From Demequina sediminicola (GTDB taxonomy: Bacteria > Actinomycetota > Actinomycetes > Actinomycetales > Demequinaceae): DNA of 64,000 nt. The DNA lies in contig NZ_BBRB01000004.1 of NCBI RefSeq assembly GCF_000975055.1, positions 51,793 to 115,792 of the forward strand, in the 5' to 3' direction. Below, piece after piece: positions 9,893 through 18,435 of the stretch. The first letter of the stretch is position 1. Each line of letters starts with the position of its first letter. A program made the translations under genes and the position numbers. Under the pieces are notes generated by a model. That model was given only the letters and a program-made list of their open reading frames with translations. It made no database searches and had not been told where the DNA came from.

Positions 9893-10150
9893 GGTCTCGC
9901 TTTCTGGGAAATGCTGGTCTAGGGAGGCGTGTGCCGTGTCATGGGGACCCCGATGCGACACAAGGTCACGGCGAGGGGTCACGCAGTCTCGGTAACAACA
10001 TTGCGCCGATGCGCGTCAAGGCTACCGCTACCCACGGATTGCGGGTTCTCCACTCTCGTGTCACGGGACGCGGGGAGGCGGCACGCCTCGTCGAGGACGA
10101 GTGTGCGTGGCGGCGCAGCGGCCGTCAGCACACATCAGTACAGCACTTTC
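9893..10150. other. Intergenic region between priA and the CmtR-like gene
   Basis: About 260 bp between divergent genes. I found no convincing reading frame, tRNA or repeat. It must contain the priA promoter (a TAGACC on the minus strand near 9920 is a weak candidate) and runs into the promoter of the regulator gene. Confidence 0.6.
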
Positions 10151-10180
10151 TGGACAATACAGAGAATCATGTACTACGTT
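10151..10180 (+). promoter_or_regulatory. Promoter of the CmtR-like regulator and transporter, leaderless
   Basis: TGGACA (10151-10156), 18 nt spacer, TACGTT (10175-10180), then 7 nt to the ATG at 10188. No ribosome site is present, so the mRNA probably begins at the start codon. A TCATG/CATGA inverted repeat spans the -10 and start and is a possible operator for the regulator. Confidence 0.6.
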
Positions 10181-10187
10181 AACTGCC

Positions 10188-10571
10188 ATGACGGATCTCA
10201 TCGACAGCGGGCCTGAGACGGCACTGCAGGACTGCGGCGATTCTCGCAACGCCACACCGACGCACACCGCCGCCCTGGCCCACCTAGGTCACGCGCTCTC
10301 GGACACCACCCGCTCAGCAATACTCCTTGCACTCCGAGGCGGACCGCAGTGCCCCGCACATCTCGCGGAAGAACTCGACGTGAGCCGCCAAAAGATGTCA
10401 AACCACCTCTCCACCCTGCGTGGCTGCGGACTCGTCGTCGCCGAGCGCAGTGGACGCCACGCACACTACGAACTTGCCCACGACGACGTCGCCAGCGCGC
10501 TCGACACCATGCTCGCACTGGCCCTCGCCCTTGACCCCGAATGCTGCGACAACGAGGAATGCACCTGCTGA
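10188..10571 (+). CDS. ArsR/SmtB-family metal-sensing repressor, CmtR-like
   Basis: 127-residue winged-helix repressor. The DNA-binding helices read AHLAEELDVSRQKMSNHLST, and the LRGCGLVVAERSGRHAHYEL stretch closely resembles the Cd/Pb sensor CmtR of Mycobacterium tuberculosis. CmtR binds metal with two Cys in its recognition-helix region and one near the C-terminus. Here the first is Thr76 and the second Cys80, while the tail ends in a dense cluster (Cys119, 120, 125, 127), so a changed site is likely. Its TGA overlaps the ATG of the CDF transporter, which it presumably represses until metal binds. Confidence 0.88.
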   Translation: MTDLIDSGPETALQDCGDSRNATPTHTAALAHLGHALSDTTRSAILLALRGGPQCPAHLAEELDVSRQKMSNHLSTLRGCGLVVAERSGRHAHYELAHDDVASALDTMLALALALDPECCDNEECTC

Positions 10572-11383
10572 TGACTACCACCGCAACCGCCCTGACTGAC
10601 GAGCGCAGCCGCGTGCTGCGCAAGCGTATCCGCTGGATCGTCGGCGCCACCATCGCCTACAACACCGTTGAAGCCATCATCGCGCTCAGTGCTGGCGCAG
10701 TAGCCTCGTCCAGCGCCCTCATTGGCTTTGGGCTCGACTCCGTGGTGGAGGTCGGCTCGGCTGCCGCAGTCGCCTGGCAGTTCTCTGCCCCCGACCCCAA
10801 GAAGCGCGAACACATCACGATGCGGATGATTGCAGTCGCGTTCTTTGCACTCGCCGCAGTCGTCACGGCCGATGCCCTCCGCAGCCTGGTCTTTGGCGCA
10901 CCGCCCGAGGTATCCACAGTAGGGATCTGGCTCGCGGCCGTCTCCCTCGCCATCATGCCTGCCGCCGCCTGGTTCGAGCGCCGCACGGGCAAGGAACTCG
11001 GCTCGGCAACGGCGGTCGCAGATGCCCGTCAACTCATCTTGTGCTCGTACCTCTCCGCAGCTCTCTTGGTGGGACTTGTCCTGAACGCCACCCTGGGCTG
11101 GTGGTGGGCAGACCCCGTCGCGGCAATCGTGATCGCAGGCTTCGCCATCAAGGAAGGCCGTGAGGCGTGGAAGGGAGACGGGTGCTGCGCCACCTCAGGC
11201 GCCCTCCTGCATGGCGACGCGGGCGCACACGATGACTCCTGCGCCGAGGACGCCTGCTGCTCGGGCGACTCGGCGCCGACGACCAGGATCGTCACCGCTC
11301 CAGCCGCGGCAACTGCTTCCGACGCAGAGACAGCCGATGCGTGTCAGGACCAGTGCTGCGGCTCATCCCCTACTAAGAACTAG
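10571..11383 (+). CDS. CDF-type cation efflux protein with Cys-rich tail
   Basis: 270-residue membrane protein of the cation diffusion facilitator superfamily. Five or six hydrophobic helices lie between about residues 20 and 195. The GFGLDSVVEVGSA helix carries the metal-site Asp56, and the fifth helix contains ADARQLILCSYLSA in place of the usual HxxxD. The normal cytoplasmic ferredoxin-like C-terminal domain is absent; instead the last 66 residues hold eight Cys in CC, ACC and CQDQCC motifs. It is translationally coupled to the CmtR-like repressor, so export of Cd, Pb, Zn or a similar ion is likely. The specific metal is not readable. Confidence 0.85.
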   Translation: MTTTATALTDERSRVLRKRIRWIVGATIAYNTVEAIIALSAGAVASSSALIGFGLDSVVEVGSAAAVAWQFSAPDPKKREHITMRMIAVAFFALAAVVTADALRSLVFGAPPEVSTVGIWLAAVSLAIMPAAAWFERRTGKELGSATAVADARQLILCSYLSAALLVGLVLNATLGWWWADPVAAIVIAGFAIKEGREAWKGDGCCATSGALLHGDAGAHDDSCAEDACCSGDSAPTTRIVTAPAAATASDAETADACQDQCCGSSPTKN

Positions 11384-12152
11384 CCGCGAGCAGCTCCCGG
11401 TAAGGTGTCCACCCAACCGGGAGCATTCCGCGAATGTTAGCTCTCTCACGGTCCCTGGCGCCGGACCAACCCTGGAACTCGCCACCCTGGGCTACCACAG
11501 GTCCCCGCGCAACTCGAAACCCCACATCCTCGAGAACTGCGTCTGGCGCCGATGCGCGACGCACTCCCGGCCTGCAACTCCAGGCACGATCCGCCCAACC
11601 GCCTCCTTTGAGCACCCGGTAATCGCGATAGCGTGCCGGATCCGCGTAGTCCCAGACCCATTCCCAAGCATTTCCCAACAGGTCAAAGACCCCGTCGGGA
11701 CTCGCCTCCTTGGTACCCACGGGTCGTGGGCCATCCCCCACATCCGCATCCGTCCATGCGATGCGGTTGAGGCTCATTCCCTCCAGCGTCGTAGCAGCCC
11801 TCAACCACTCAGCCTCTGTTGGAAGGCGGTACCCGTCAGCGAGGGGGTCCCACCGAATGATTCCGTCGACTTCCTTATACGCAGGAGCGAACCCGGAGAC
11901 TCGTGAAAGTTCTTGGCAGTACTCAAGTGCGCTGAACCAAGTCACTCCCGTCACGGGAACGCCAGGCCCCGACGCAGCTCCGCGTTTGGCGCCAGCAGAC
12001 ACAGCGGCCCACTGTCTCGCCGTCACCATAGTGATAGCGATCTCAAATGCAGCGACCTGTGCAGCGCGCATCGAACCAGACCGGGCGTCGTGCACCTCAA
12101 CGTCGCCGGCTGAGATCGCGACTAGATCCGGAGGAAGGAAGTCGACGTCCAC
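11373..12152 (-). CDS. SUMF1/FGE-fold (formylglycine-generating-enzyme-like) protein
   Basis: 259 residues with the FGE-sulfatase fold: YRLPTEAEWLRAA, GVFDLLGNAWEWVWD, LKGGGWADRAWSC and the final ASAPDAVLEDVGFR. In true formylglycine-generating enzymes two Cys spaced by four residues follow the GG; here the first is Asp188 and only Cys193 remains, so copper-dependent formylglycine formation is doubtful. No sulfatase gene is in the window. Related folds act in EgtB and maturases. The GTG start lies 12 nt after the hisH stop, so it is in the hisH transcript. Its end overlaps the CDF gene by 11 bp, tail to tail. Confidence 0.8.
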   Translation of the reverse strand: MDVDFLPPDLVAISAGDVEVHDARSGSMRAAQVAAFEIAITMVTARQWAAVSAGAKRGAASGPGVPVTGVTWFSALEYCQELSRVSGFAPAYKEVDGIIRWDPLADGYRLPTEAEWLRAATTLEGMSLNRIAWTDADVGDGPRPVGTKEASPDGVFDLLGNAWEWVWDYADPARYRDYRVLKGGGWADRAWSCRPGVRRASAPDAVLEDVGFRVARGPVVAQGGEFQGWSGARDRERANIRGMLPVGWTPYRELLAASS

Positions 12153-12164
12153 GACAAGGCCGCC

Positions 12165-12821
12165 CTACAGCGAGGTAACCCAGTTGCGTAGCAACTGGAG
12201 GCCCGCTTCACCTGACTTCTCCGGGTGAAACTGAGTGGCTTTCAAGGCACCGTTCTCGACAGCCGCGACAAACCGGTCAGGGGCATCGTCCGGGCCCGCC
12301 TGAGACCACGTCACCTTGGGCGCCGCAAATCGCCCAGTGTCCTCAGTTGTACCCAGCGGGAACTCGCGTGCCGCATACGAGTGCACAAAGTAGAAGCGCT
12401 CGTCTTCAATGCCCGCAAAGAGCTCAGTGCCAGACGGAGGCTCAACGCGCGCCCATCCCATGTTCGGAACCACGGGGCTCTGGAGCTTCTCCACGGTGCC
12501 GGGCCACTGGTCGAGACCGTCCGTCTCGATACCGTGCTCGACGCCGCGCTCAAACATCACCTGGTGCCCCACACAAATACCCAACACTGGGCGCCCCCCG
12601 GAGAGACGACGGCCCACAATTTGATCGCCTCGGACGTTCTTGAGGCCCTGCATGACGGCTTCGAATGCACCCACGCCAGGGACCACGAGGCCATCGCAGT
12701 TCTCTGCAATGACGCGGTCATCCGTCAACACCACCCGAGCACCGACGTGTTCAAGCGCACGCACCGCTGAACGCACATTGCCAAAGCCATAATCGAGTAC
12801 TGCCACAAGAGGATTTGTCAC
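12165..12821 (-). CDS. hisH: Imidazole glycerol phosphate synthase, glutaminase subunit
   Basis: Class I glutamine amidotransferase (218 residues) that supplies ammonia to HisF. Nucleophile Cys83 lies in LGICVGHQ and the His/Glu pair in QFHPEKSGEAG; DYGFGNVRS begins the fold. hisF is not in the window. The GTG start has no ribosome site but sits 6 nt after TAGTCT, so the mRNA is probably leaderless and separate from the hisCB transcript. Confidence 0.95.
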   Translation of the reverse strand: MTNPLVAVLDYGFGNVRSAVRALEHVGARVVLTDDRVIAENCDGLVVPGVGAFEAVMQGLKNVRGDQIVGRRLSGGRPVLGICVGHQVMFERGVEHGIETDGLDQWPGTVEKLQSPVVPNMGWARVEPPSGTELFAGIEDERFYFVHSYAAREFPLGTTEDTGRFAAPKVTWSQAGPDDAPDRFVAAVENGALKATQFHPEKSGEAGLQLLRNWVTSL

Positions 12822-12827
12822 GGCACA

Positions 12828-12833
12828 AGACTA
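12828..12833 (-). promoter_or_regulatory. Candidate leaderless -10 box of hisH
   Basis: TAGTCT on the minus strand, 6 nt before the GTG at 12821. No good -35. Confidence 0.5.
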
Positions 12834-12895
12834 ACGACACGGCTAGGCTCGAAGTGACGCGCAACGCGGCGCGCAAACGCTGGCCGGAGGTAGTC

Positions 12896-13615
12896 ATGGA
12901 CACAACGCAGATCTTGATCATCGTTGCGGTGGTCGCTGTGCTGTTGCTGATCATTGTGATCGCGATGCGGATTCGCGCATCACGCAAAGTTAAAGCCATG
13001 AGCCCGGAGCAGCGCGACCTGCACTATGCCGAGCGCGCACACAAGAAGCGCGTGGCGGAACTCAAGAGTGACTACAAGGCCGTCGAAAAGGACACCGAAA
13101 GAGCGGTCAAGGACGCCCGAGCCCGCCTCAAGGACGCACTTGCGATCGGTACTGACAAGGTTGACTCCGTCAAAGGCCCCGATGGCACCGTGTCACTGAC
13201 GTCCACAACGCTCACCGTTCCCTCGGGCACACGCGATCTCACCGCTAGCGTGACCGCGCAGGCCACCGCCGAAGGGTCTGCACCCAGTGCTGAGGGCGAA
13301 GACGACACCCGTGCGAGCGTCCTCACCATTCACGACGGAAGCGACACGGAAACCGTCACGTTCAAGCCCGACCAGGAAGACGCAGTTCGCGCAATTGCCG
13401 CAAAGATCACGTCGGCTGCCAGCCATGCCGACGAGGTGCGAGCTCAGCGCTCCGAGGCGACCAAAGACGCGGAAGATGCCATTGCCGCCGCCAATGAACA
13501 AGCAACCGTGCGACTCAACGACGCCCAGAAGGTTTACGACGCGGGCATCGCAGAGTCAGAAGAGAAGGTTCGCGCAGCGGAGGTCACACTGCGCAACTCA
13601 CGCGTACGCAAGTAG
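12896..13615 (+). CDS. Membrane-anchored coiled-coil protein of unknown function
   Basis: Not recognised. 239 residues: a single N-terminal transmembrane helix (about 6-24, ILIIVAVVAVLLLIIVIAM), a basic coiled coil (about 45-90), a Thr/Ser-rich beta-like middle (about 95-160) and a second Ala/Glu-rich coiled coil (about 165-235). The start is fixed by GGAGG (12886-12890) 5 nt before the ATG. It sits alone on the plus strand between hisH and the hisB-side genes. TAGGCT at 12844-12849 may be its -10. The topology suggests a scaffold facing the cytoplasm; this is inference only. Confidence 0.75.
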   Translation: MDTTQILIIVAVVAVLLLIIVIAMRIRASRKVKAMSPEQRDLHYAERAHKKRVAELKSDYKAVEKDTERAVKDARARLKDALAIGTDKVDSVKGPDGTVSLTSTTLTVPSGTRDLTASVTAQATAEGSAPSAEGEDDTRASVLTIHDGSDTETVTFKPDQEDAVRAIAAKITSAASHADEVRAQRSEATKDAEDAIAAANEQATVRLNDAQKVYDAGIAESEEKVRAAEVTLRNSRVRK

Positions 13616-13656
13616 GCAACCTCCCTCACGACTCTCACGGCGTCGCGAGGTCAGAC

Positions 13657-14280
13657 TCACGCGTGGGAGGAGCCACCCGGATCCGGGTCGGAATCCCGCT
13701 TGTTCTTCTCCATCGCCTTGTACTGCTTCTTGGCGTCCTTCGCTGCACGACGAAGCTCCTTGAACGCCGCCATCTTGCTCATGCGCGCCTCGAAGACCTT
13801 TCCCGGGTGAGTCATCGCTAACTCATCCACCGTCTGCACACCAGTCATCAACGTCTCCAACACACCTGGCGCGTTGTCGAGAGCCAAGCCTGGGGCAACC
13901 TTGCCGGCATTGACCCCCGCCAACCACCGGATGATGGTGATCTGACCACCGCGGCGATCCATCTGCAGTACAGGTTGCGTCTTAACAAACCCCGACAGCA
14001 CCTCGGCCGCGCGGGCAGAGTTCTCGATCGATGCGTCATCCAGCATCACGAGGGCACCGGCAGAGGTTTCGAGACAGCGCCCCTTCACATCATTGAGCGA
14101 GCACACGGCGGCAAGCATGCGACCGTTGGCAATCGGCGTGAAAATGGCACTGACGGCCTTCTCCACATGATCACCCGTCTCACCTACCGGAGGTGCAGCG
14201 TCAAGCCCCGACAGGTCATCAGGAACTTCCACTCCGTCTGGCAGATCGCCGTGAGCCTCAGCGTCTCCCGGCTGGCTCAC
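13657..14280 (-). CDS. Uncharacterised protein coupled to hisB
   Basis: 207 residues that I do not recognise. An acidic N-terminus (1-38) precedes an alpha/beta core with [35 protein letters not shown] and [10 protein letters not shown]. The C-terminus is strongly basic and helical ([20 protein letters not shown]). No catalytic motif is evident. Its GTG overlaps the hisB stop (GTGA), so it is translated from the hisC-hisB mRNA, which makes a link to histidine synthesis or its control possible. Convergent with the coiled-coil gene; 41 bp separate the two. Confidence 0.7.
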   Translation of the reverse strand: MSQPGDAEAHGDLPDGVEVPDDLSGLDAAPPVGETGDHVEKAVSAIFTPIANGRMLAAVCSLNDVKGRCLETSAGALVMLDDASIENSARAAEVLSGFVKTQPVLQMDRRGGQITIIRWLAGVNAGKVAPGLALDNAPGVLETLMTGVQTVDELAMTHPGKVFEARMSKMAAFKELRRAAKDAKKQYKAMEKNKRDSDPDPGGSSHA

Positions 14281-14900
14281 AGCGCGCCCTTCGTTGAAGG
14301 AATCCCCTGAACCCGAGCATCGGCCGTCACCGCGAACCGGAGAGCGCGTGCAAGTGCCTTGAACTGCGCCTCCACAATGTGGTGCGGATCACGGCCAGCG
14401 AGCACGCGCATGTGCACACAAATCCCTGCGTGGTAAGCCAGAGACTCCAAGGCGTGACCAGTCAGCGACCCCGCATAGTTGCCGCCAATCAGGTGGGTCG
14501 CCTGACCCACAGGCTCACCGACGTGGACGCAGTACGGACGTCCGGAGACATCGACGACACACTGAGCCAACGCCTCATCGAGCGGCACCAGCGCATCACC
14601 AAAGCGAGAGATTCCAGCCTTGTCACCCAGCGCTTGCTTAAGGGCCTCGCCGATGCAGATCGCCACATCCTCCACGGTGTGGTGCGAGTCGATGTGGACA
14701 TCTCCAGTGGCCTTGACAGTGAGGTTCATCAGCGAGTGCTTGCCCAAGGCCGTCAGCATGTGGTCATAGAACGGCACTCCAGTGTCGATCTCGGTGATGC
14801 CCGAACCATCGAGATCAAGCTCGACCAATACCTCAGATTCGCTTGTCTTACGCTCAATGCGTCCCGTACGAATGCCGGGAGCGGATGCGGCGTCGCTCAT
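14277..14900 (-). CDS. hisB: Imidazoleglycerol-phosphate dehydratase
   Basis: Manganese enzyme for the sixth step of histidine synthesis, 207 residues, monofunctional (no histidinol phosphatase domain). The metal-binding HHxxE repeats are present as [17 protein letters not shown] and [17 protein letters not shown]. The ATG at 14900 overlaps the hisC stop (ATGA) and has GGAGG 7 nt upstream within hisC. Confidence 0.96.
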   Translation of the reverse strand: MSDAASAPGIRTGRIERKTSESEVLVELDLDGSGITEIDTGVPFYDHMLTALGKHSLMNLTVKATGDVHIDSHHTVEDVAICIGEALKQALGDKAGISRFGDALVPLDEALAQCVVDVSGRPYCVHVGEPVGQATHLIGGNYAGSLTGHALESLAYHAGICVHMRVLAGRDPHHIVEAQFKALARALRFAVTADARVQGIPSTKGAL

Positions 14901-15991
14901 GCCGTGACCTCCATCAGTGCGCTGCGGAACAGCGCCATTTCCGTTGCGGTGCCAATGGACACACGCAGCCAACCATCGGGACCCACCACACGAATCAACA
15001 CTCCGTGCGACAGCAATCCCTCGAACACTTTCTCACGGTCCTCAAAAGGACCGAACAGGGCAAAATTCGCGTCCGTTTCCGCGACGGTATAGCCCTGCCC
15101 ACGCAACCACTCGACCGTGTCATCACGCTCCGCACGAATCTCATCGACCTGAGCTTGGAGTTCCCTGTGGTGGTGCAACGCCGCCCGTGCCACCGCCTGC
15201 GTCACAGCACTCAAGTGGTACGGCAACCTCACCACACGCAGAGCGTCCACCACCTCCTCGTGCGCCACCAAATAGCCAAGCCGGCCACCCGCAAGCGCAA
15301 AGGCCTTGGACATGGTGCGGCTCACAGCAAGATTCTTGTGCGTCGGAATGAGGGTCGCAGCACTGGGCACGCCCGCGCGCCGGAACTCCGCATAAGCCTC
15401 ATCAATAACGAGAACGCAGCCACCCTCGACGTCCTCCGTCGCGGCATACAGCGCACGCACCTCATCCAAGGTCAGCGCAGTGCCCGTGGGGTTATTGGGG
15501 CTAGCGACCAACACGAGCGTTGGCTGCAATTCGCGGATCTTCCTGGCAGCCTCCTCAACGTTGACGGTGAAATCATCGTTGCGCGGCACCGCCACATACT
15601 CAGTGAGCGAGTCACGGGCATACTCCGGGTACATCGAATACGTCGGAGCGAAACTCATGACAGTACGACCAGGTCCCCCAAACGCCTGGTGCAAGTGGAG
15701 CATCACCTCATTGGAACCGTTGGCAGCCCAGATGTTGCGCGTCTCTACGAAGTCGACATGACTTTCCGCTGCCAGATACGCCGCCAGGTCCTGACGCAAC
15801 AGGGTGAAATCCCGGTCGGGATAGCGGTTCAGCCCCTCGGAAGCCTTTCGGACAGCCTGAGCGATCGCGTCCACGACGACAGGCGGAGGTGAATAGGGGT
15901 TCTCGTTGACGTTGAGACGGGCAGCCACTGACAGCTGCGGTGCACCGTATGGCGTAAATCCCTCGAGGCCGGGACGCAGGGGCAATGTCAT
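14897..15991 (-). CDS. hisC: Histidinol-phosphate aminotransferase
   Basis: PLP-dependent fold type I aminotransferase, 364 residues. Visible: [12 protein letters not shown] start, [18 protein letters not shown] and the PLP-lysine in [18 protein letters not shown], plus LRVSIGT near the end. The ATG at 15991 gives the normal length; a longer open frame upstream has no homology. There is no ribosome site, but TAGACT lies 7 nt upstream, so a leaderless start is likely. hisB and the 207-residue protein follow in one transcript. Confidence 0.96.
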   Translation of the reverse strand: MTLPLRPGLEGFTPYGAPQLSVAARLNVNENPYSPPPVVVDAIAQAVRKASEGLNRYPDRDFTLLRQDLAAYLAAESHVDFVETRNIWAANGSNEVMLHLHQAFGGPGRTVMSFAPTYSMYPEYARDSLTEYVAVPRNDDFTVNVEEAARKIRELQPTLVLVASPNNPTGTALTLDEVRALYAATEDVEGGCVLVIDEAYAEFRRAGVPSAATLIPTHKNLAVSRTMSKAFALAGGRLGYLVAHEEVVDALRVVRLPYHLSAVTQAVARAALHHHRELQAQVDEIRAERDDTVEWLRGQGYTVAETDANFALFGPFEDREKVFEGLLSHGVLIRVVGPDGWLRVSIGTATEMALFRSALMEVTA

Positions 15992-15998
15992 GGTGGGC

Positions 15999-16004
15999 AG
16001 TCTA
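15999..16004 (-). promoter_or_regulatory. Candidate leaderless -10 box of hisCB
   Basis: CACTAGACT on the minus strand, the TAGACT hexamer lying 7 nt before the ATG at 15991. The same nonamer at the same distance precedes hisD. Confidence 0.55.
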
Positions 16005-16200
16005 GTGGTGCGGCAAGCGCCCACGACGCGAGACCTTCGCGTATGCCGACTACGTCGCTCAGTGTTCAGATACCCAGTGCGCGTGCTTGTGGCTGCAGCG
16101 AACTCGACATCGCTCGACTCCCCTGCCCGATACTTCACACGCCTGTCCGATGCCACTCTGCGGTCCTGCGATGTCGGTGGCGCGCCGTACGGTGGTGGCC

Positions 16201-18435
16201 ATGCCCGAACCCTCAGCCTCACCTGAAGTTCCCCACAACGATGCACCGGCATCGGCCATGCTCAGCGATGCCTCCCTGCGCGCTGAGGGCGAGGGGGCTC
16301 TCAAGCGGCTCGTGGGGCGAGACGATGCGTCGCTGCGCGAGGACCAATGGCGCGCCATCGAGGCACTCGTCGCGCGGCATGCCCGCGCACTCGTGGTGCA
16401 GCGGACAGGGTGGGGTAAATCTGCGGTCTATTTCGTGGCGACTTCCCTGTTGAGGGCACGGGGCGCCGGGCCCACCATCATCGTCTCTCCCCTGCTCGCC
16501 CTCATGCGAGACCAGATCGCCGCAGCGGAGCGTGCCGGCGTCAAGGCCGCCACGGTCAACTCCACCAACATCACGGAATGGGATGAGATTCACGCCGCGA
16601 TTCGGGCCGGGGACATTGACGTTCTCCTGTGCTCGCCTGAGCGATTGAACAACCCGCAGTTCCGCGATGAGGTGCTTCCCCAGCTCGCCGCTGACGCTGG
16701 ACTCGTCGTCATTGACGAAGCACACTGCATCTCCGATTGGGGGCACGACTTCCGCCCCGACTACCGCCGCATCCGCACGCTCCTCACGGAACTCCCGACC
16801 GGGATTCCCGTCCTCGCCACCACCGCCACGGCCAACTCTCGCGTCACCGCCGACGTGGCCGAACAGTTGGGGCTTTCAGGTCACGACGGAGTGGCGCGCG
16901 AGAAGGTTCTCGTACTCCGAGGTGAACTCGACCGGGAATCACTCCACATGGCCGTGGTGCCGCTGCCTGATCCCGCGACGCGCGTGGCCTGGCTCACGCA
17001 CGCACTGCCCCAGATGGACGGTTCAGGCATCATCTATTGCCTCACTGTGTCTGCTGCGGAAGAGGTCGCATCTCAACTCCGTACCGCTGGCCTCGAAGTC
17101 GCCGCCTACACCGGGCGCACCGACTCGGCAGAGCGGGAAAACCTTGAGGACGACCTCAAGAACAACCGGGTAAAAGCACTCGTCGCAACATCGGCACTCG
17201 GCATGGGATTCGACAAGCCCGACCTCGCCTTCGTCATCCACCTCGGCGCCCCGTCATCCCCCATCGCCTACTACCAACAGGTTGGCCGCGCGGGGCGTGG
17301 TGTCGACCAAGCCGTTGCGGTTCTCCTCCCGGGTCGCGAGGACCAGGCCATCTGGGACTGGTTCGGAGCCCAGTCGTTCCCCGCGGAGGACCAGGTGCGC
17401 ACGACGCTCGACGCGCTCGATTCCGTCAAGCCGATGTCCGTCGTAGCTTTGGAAACACAGGTGGACTTACGACGTGGCCGGCTCGAAGCGATGCTCAAGG
17501 TCCTCGACGTCGACGGCGCCGTGACACGTGTCAAAGGCGGGTGGGTCACCACCGGTCAGGACTGGATCTATGACCAAGAGCGATATGCGCGGGTCGCTGC
17601 TGCCCGTGAGGCCGAGCAACGCACCATGCTCGACTATGAGGCACTCACGACTTGCCGCATGGAGTTCTTGCGGCGAGTCCTCGACGATCCCGAACTCGCT
17701 GAAGGATGGGCCTGCGGACGCTGCGACATCTGCGGGGGCGTCGACCTCCCCGACCCGCCTGACGCGGCAGCAATTGAGACCGCACGCGCCGACATGGACC
17801 GTGTAGGGGTGGAGATCACTGCGCGGAGGCAATGGCCCAGCGGTCTCGACCGCATCGGCATTGAGTTGCGCGGGCGTATTCCCTCCGGTGAGCAGGCACG
17901 TCCCGGTCGCGCTGTAGCCCGGCTCGATGGATTGGGCTGGTCCGGGGCGCTACGTGATTTGCTCGAAACCCGTGACGAGGACGGCAACTACATCGACGGC
18001 GAGACGCCGATCCCTTTACGCGGTGCCGCGACCCGGGTCCTCGACGAATGGGACGACCTGTGGACCGGTGCGGGACTCACCCGCAGCCGCTCGATTGAAG
18101 CGGTGGTGGGGGTCAAGTCCACGACCAGGCCCCAGCTGATGGAACACCTCGCGCCCGGTCTCGCCCGATACCTTGAGATTCCATTCGCGGGGTGGATCGC
18201 TCCCGCGGCTGGACTCGACGAACCTGGACGCCACGATCTCAACTCGGCGCAGCGACTGGCCATCGTGGCACGGCGACTCACGCTCGAAGCCTCCACCCAA
18301 GCATCACTTGGCGGGCGTTCAGTGTTGCTCGTCGATGACTACACCGACTCAGGATGGACGCTCACCGTGGCGGCACGCCTGCTACGCCAGGCGGGAGCAC
18401 CCGAGGTCTACCCGTTTGCGCTGGGAGTGCGTTAG
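16201..18435 (+). CDS. RecQ-type DNA helicase fused to a phosphoribosyltransferase-like domain
   Basis: 744 residues. The N-terminal two-thirds is a superfamily 2 RecQ helicase: TGWGKS (about 70-74), IDEAHCISDWGHDF (171-184), LATTATAN, TSALGMGFDKPD and YYQQVGRAGRG, followed by a zinc-binding region with CRMEF and CGRCDIC. The last ~200 residues differ from classical RQC/HRDC and end in VLLVDDYTDSGWT (about 708-720), the PRPP-binding loop signature of type I phosphoribosyltransferases, as in ComF. A DNA-repair role with a nucleotide-sensing or salvage domain is an inference. ATG 16201 was chosen; another ATG lies 30 nt upstream. It overlaps the hisD stop by 4 bp, tail to tail. Confidence 0.9.
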   Translation: MPEPSASPEVPHNDAPASAMLSDASLRAEGEGALKRLVGRDDASLREDQWRAIEALVARHARALVVQRTGWGKSAVYFVATSLLRARGAGPTIIVSPLLALMRDQIAAAERAGVKAATVNSTNITEWDEIHAAIRAGDIDVLLCSPERLNNPQFRDEVLPQLAADAGLVVIDEAHCISDWGHDFRPDYRRIRTLLTELPTGIPVLATTATANSRVTADVAEQLGLSGHDGVAREKVLVLRGELDRESLHMAVVPLPDPATRVAWLTHALPQMDGSGIIYCLTVSAAEEVASQLRTAGLEVAAYTGRTDSAERENLEDDLKNNRVKALVATSALGMGFDKPDLAFVIHLGAPSSPIAYYQQVGRAGRGVDQAVAVLLPGREDQAIWDWFGAQSFPAEDQVRTTLDALDSVKPMSVVALETQVDLRRGRLEAMLKVLDVDGAVTRVKGGWVTTGQDWIYDQERYARVAAAREAEQRTMLDYEALTTCRMEFLRRVLDDPELAEGWACGRCDICGGVDLPDPPDAAAIETARADMDRVGVEITARRQWPSGLDRIGIELRGRIPSGEQARPGRAVARLDGLGWSGALRDLLETRDEDGNYIDGETPIPLRGAATRVLDEWDDLWTGAGLTRSRSIEAVVGVKSTTRPQLMEHLAPGLARYLEIPFAGWIAPAAGLDEPGRHDLNSAQRLAIVARRLTLEASTQASLGGRSVLLVDDYTDSGWTLTVAARLLRQAGAPEVYPFALGVR

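Noticed and set aside
11160..11906. Plus-strand frame downstream of the CDF gene
   Set aside because: It is out of frame within the CDF gene and then antisense to the SUMF1-fold gene, whose domain is clear.
13620..13670. CCTCCC...GGGAGG pair between the convergent genes near 13640
   Set aside because: Only 6 bp with a loop of about 39 nt and one arm inside a coding region; too weak for a terminator.
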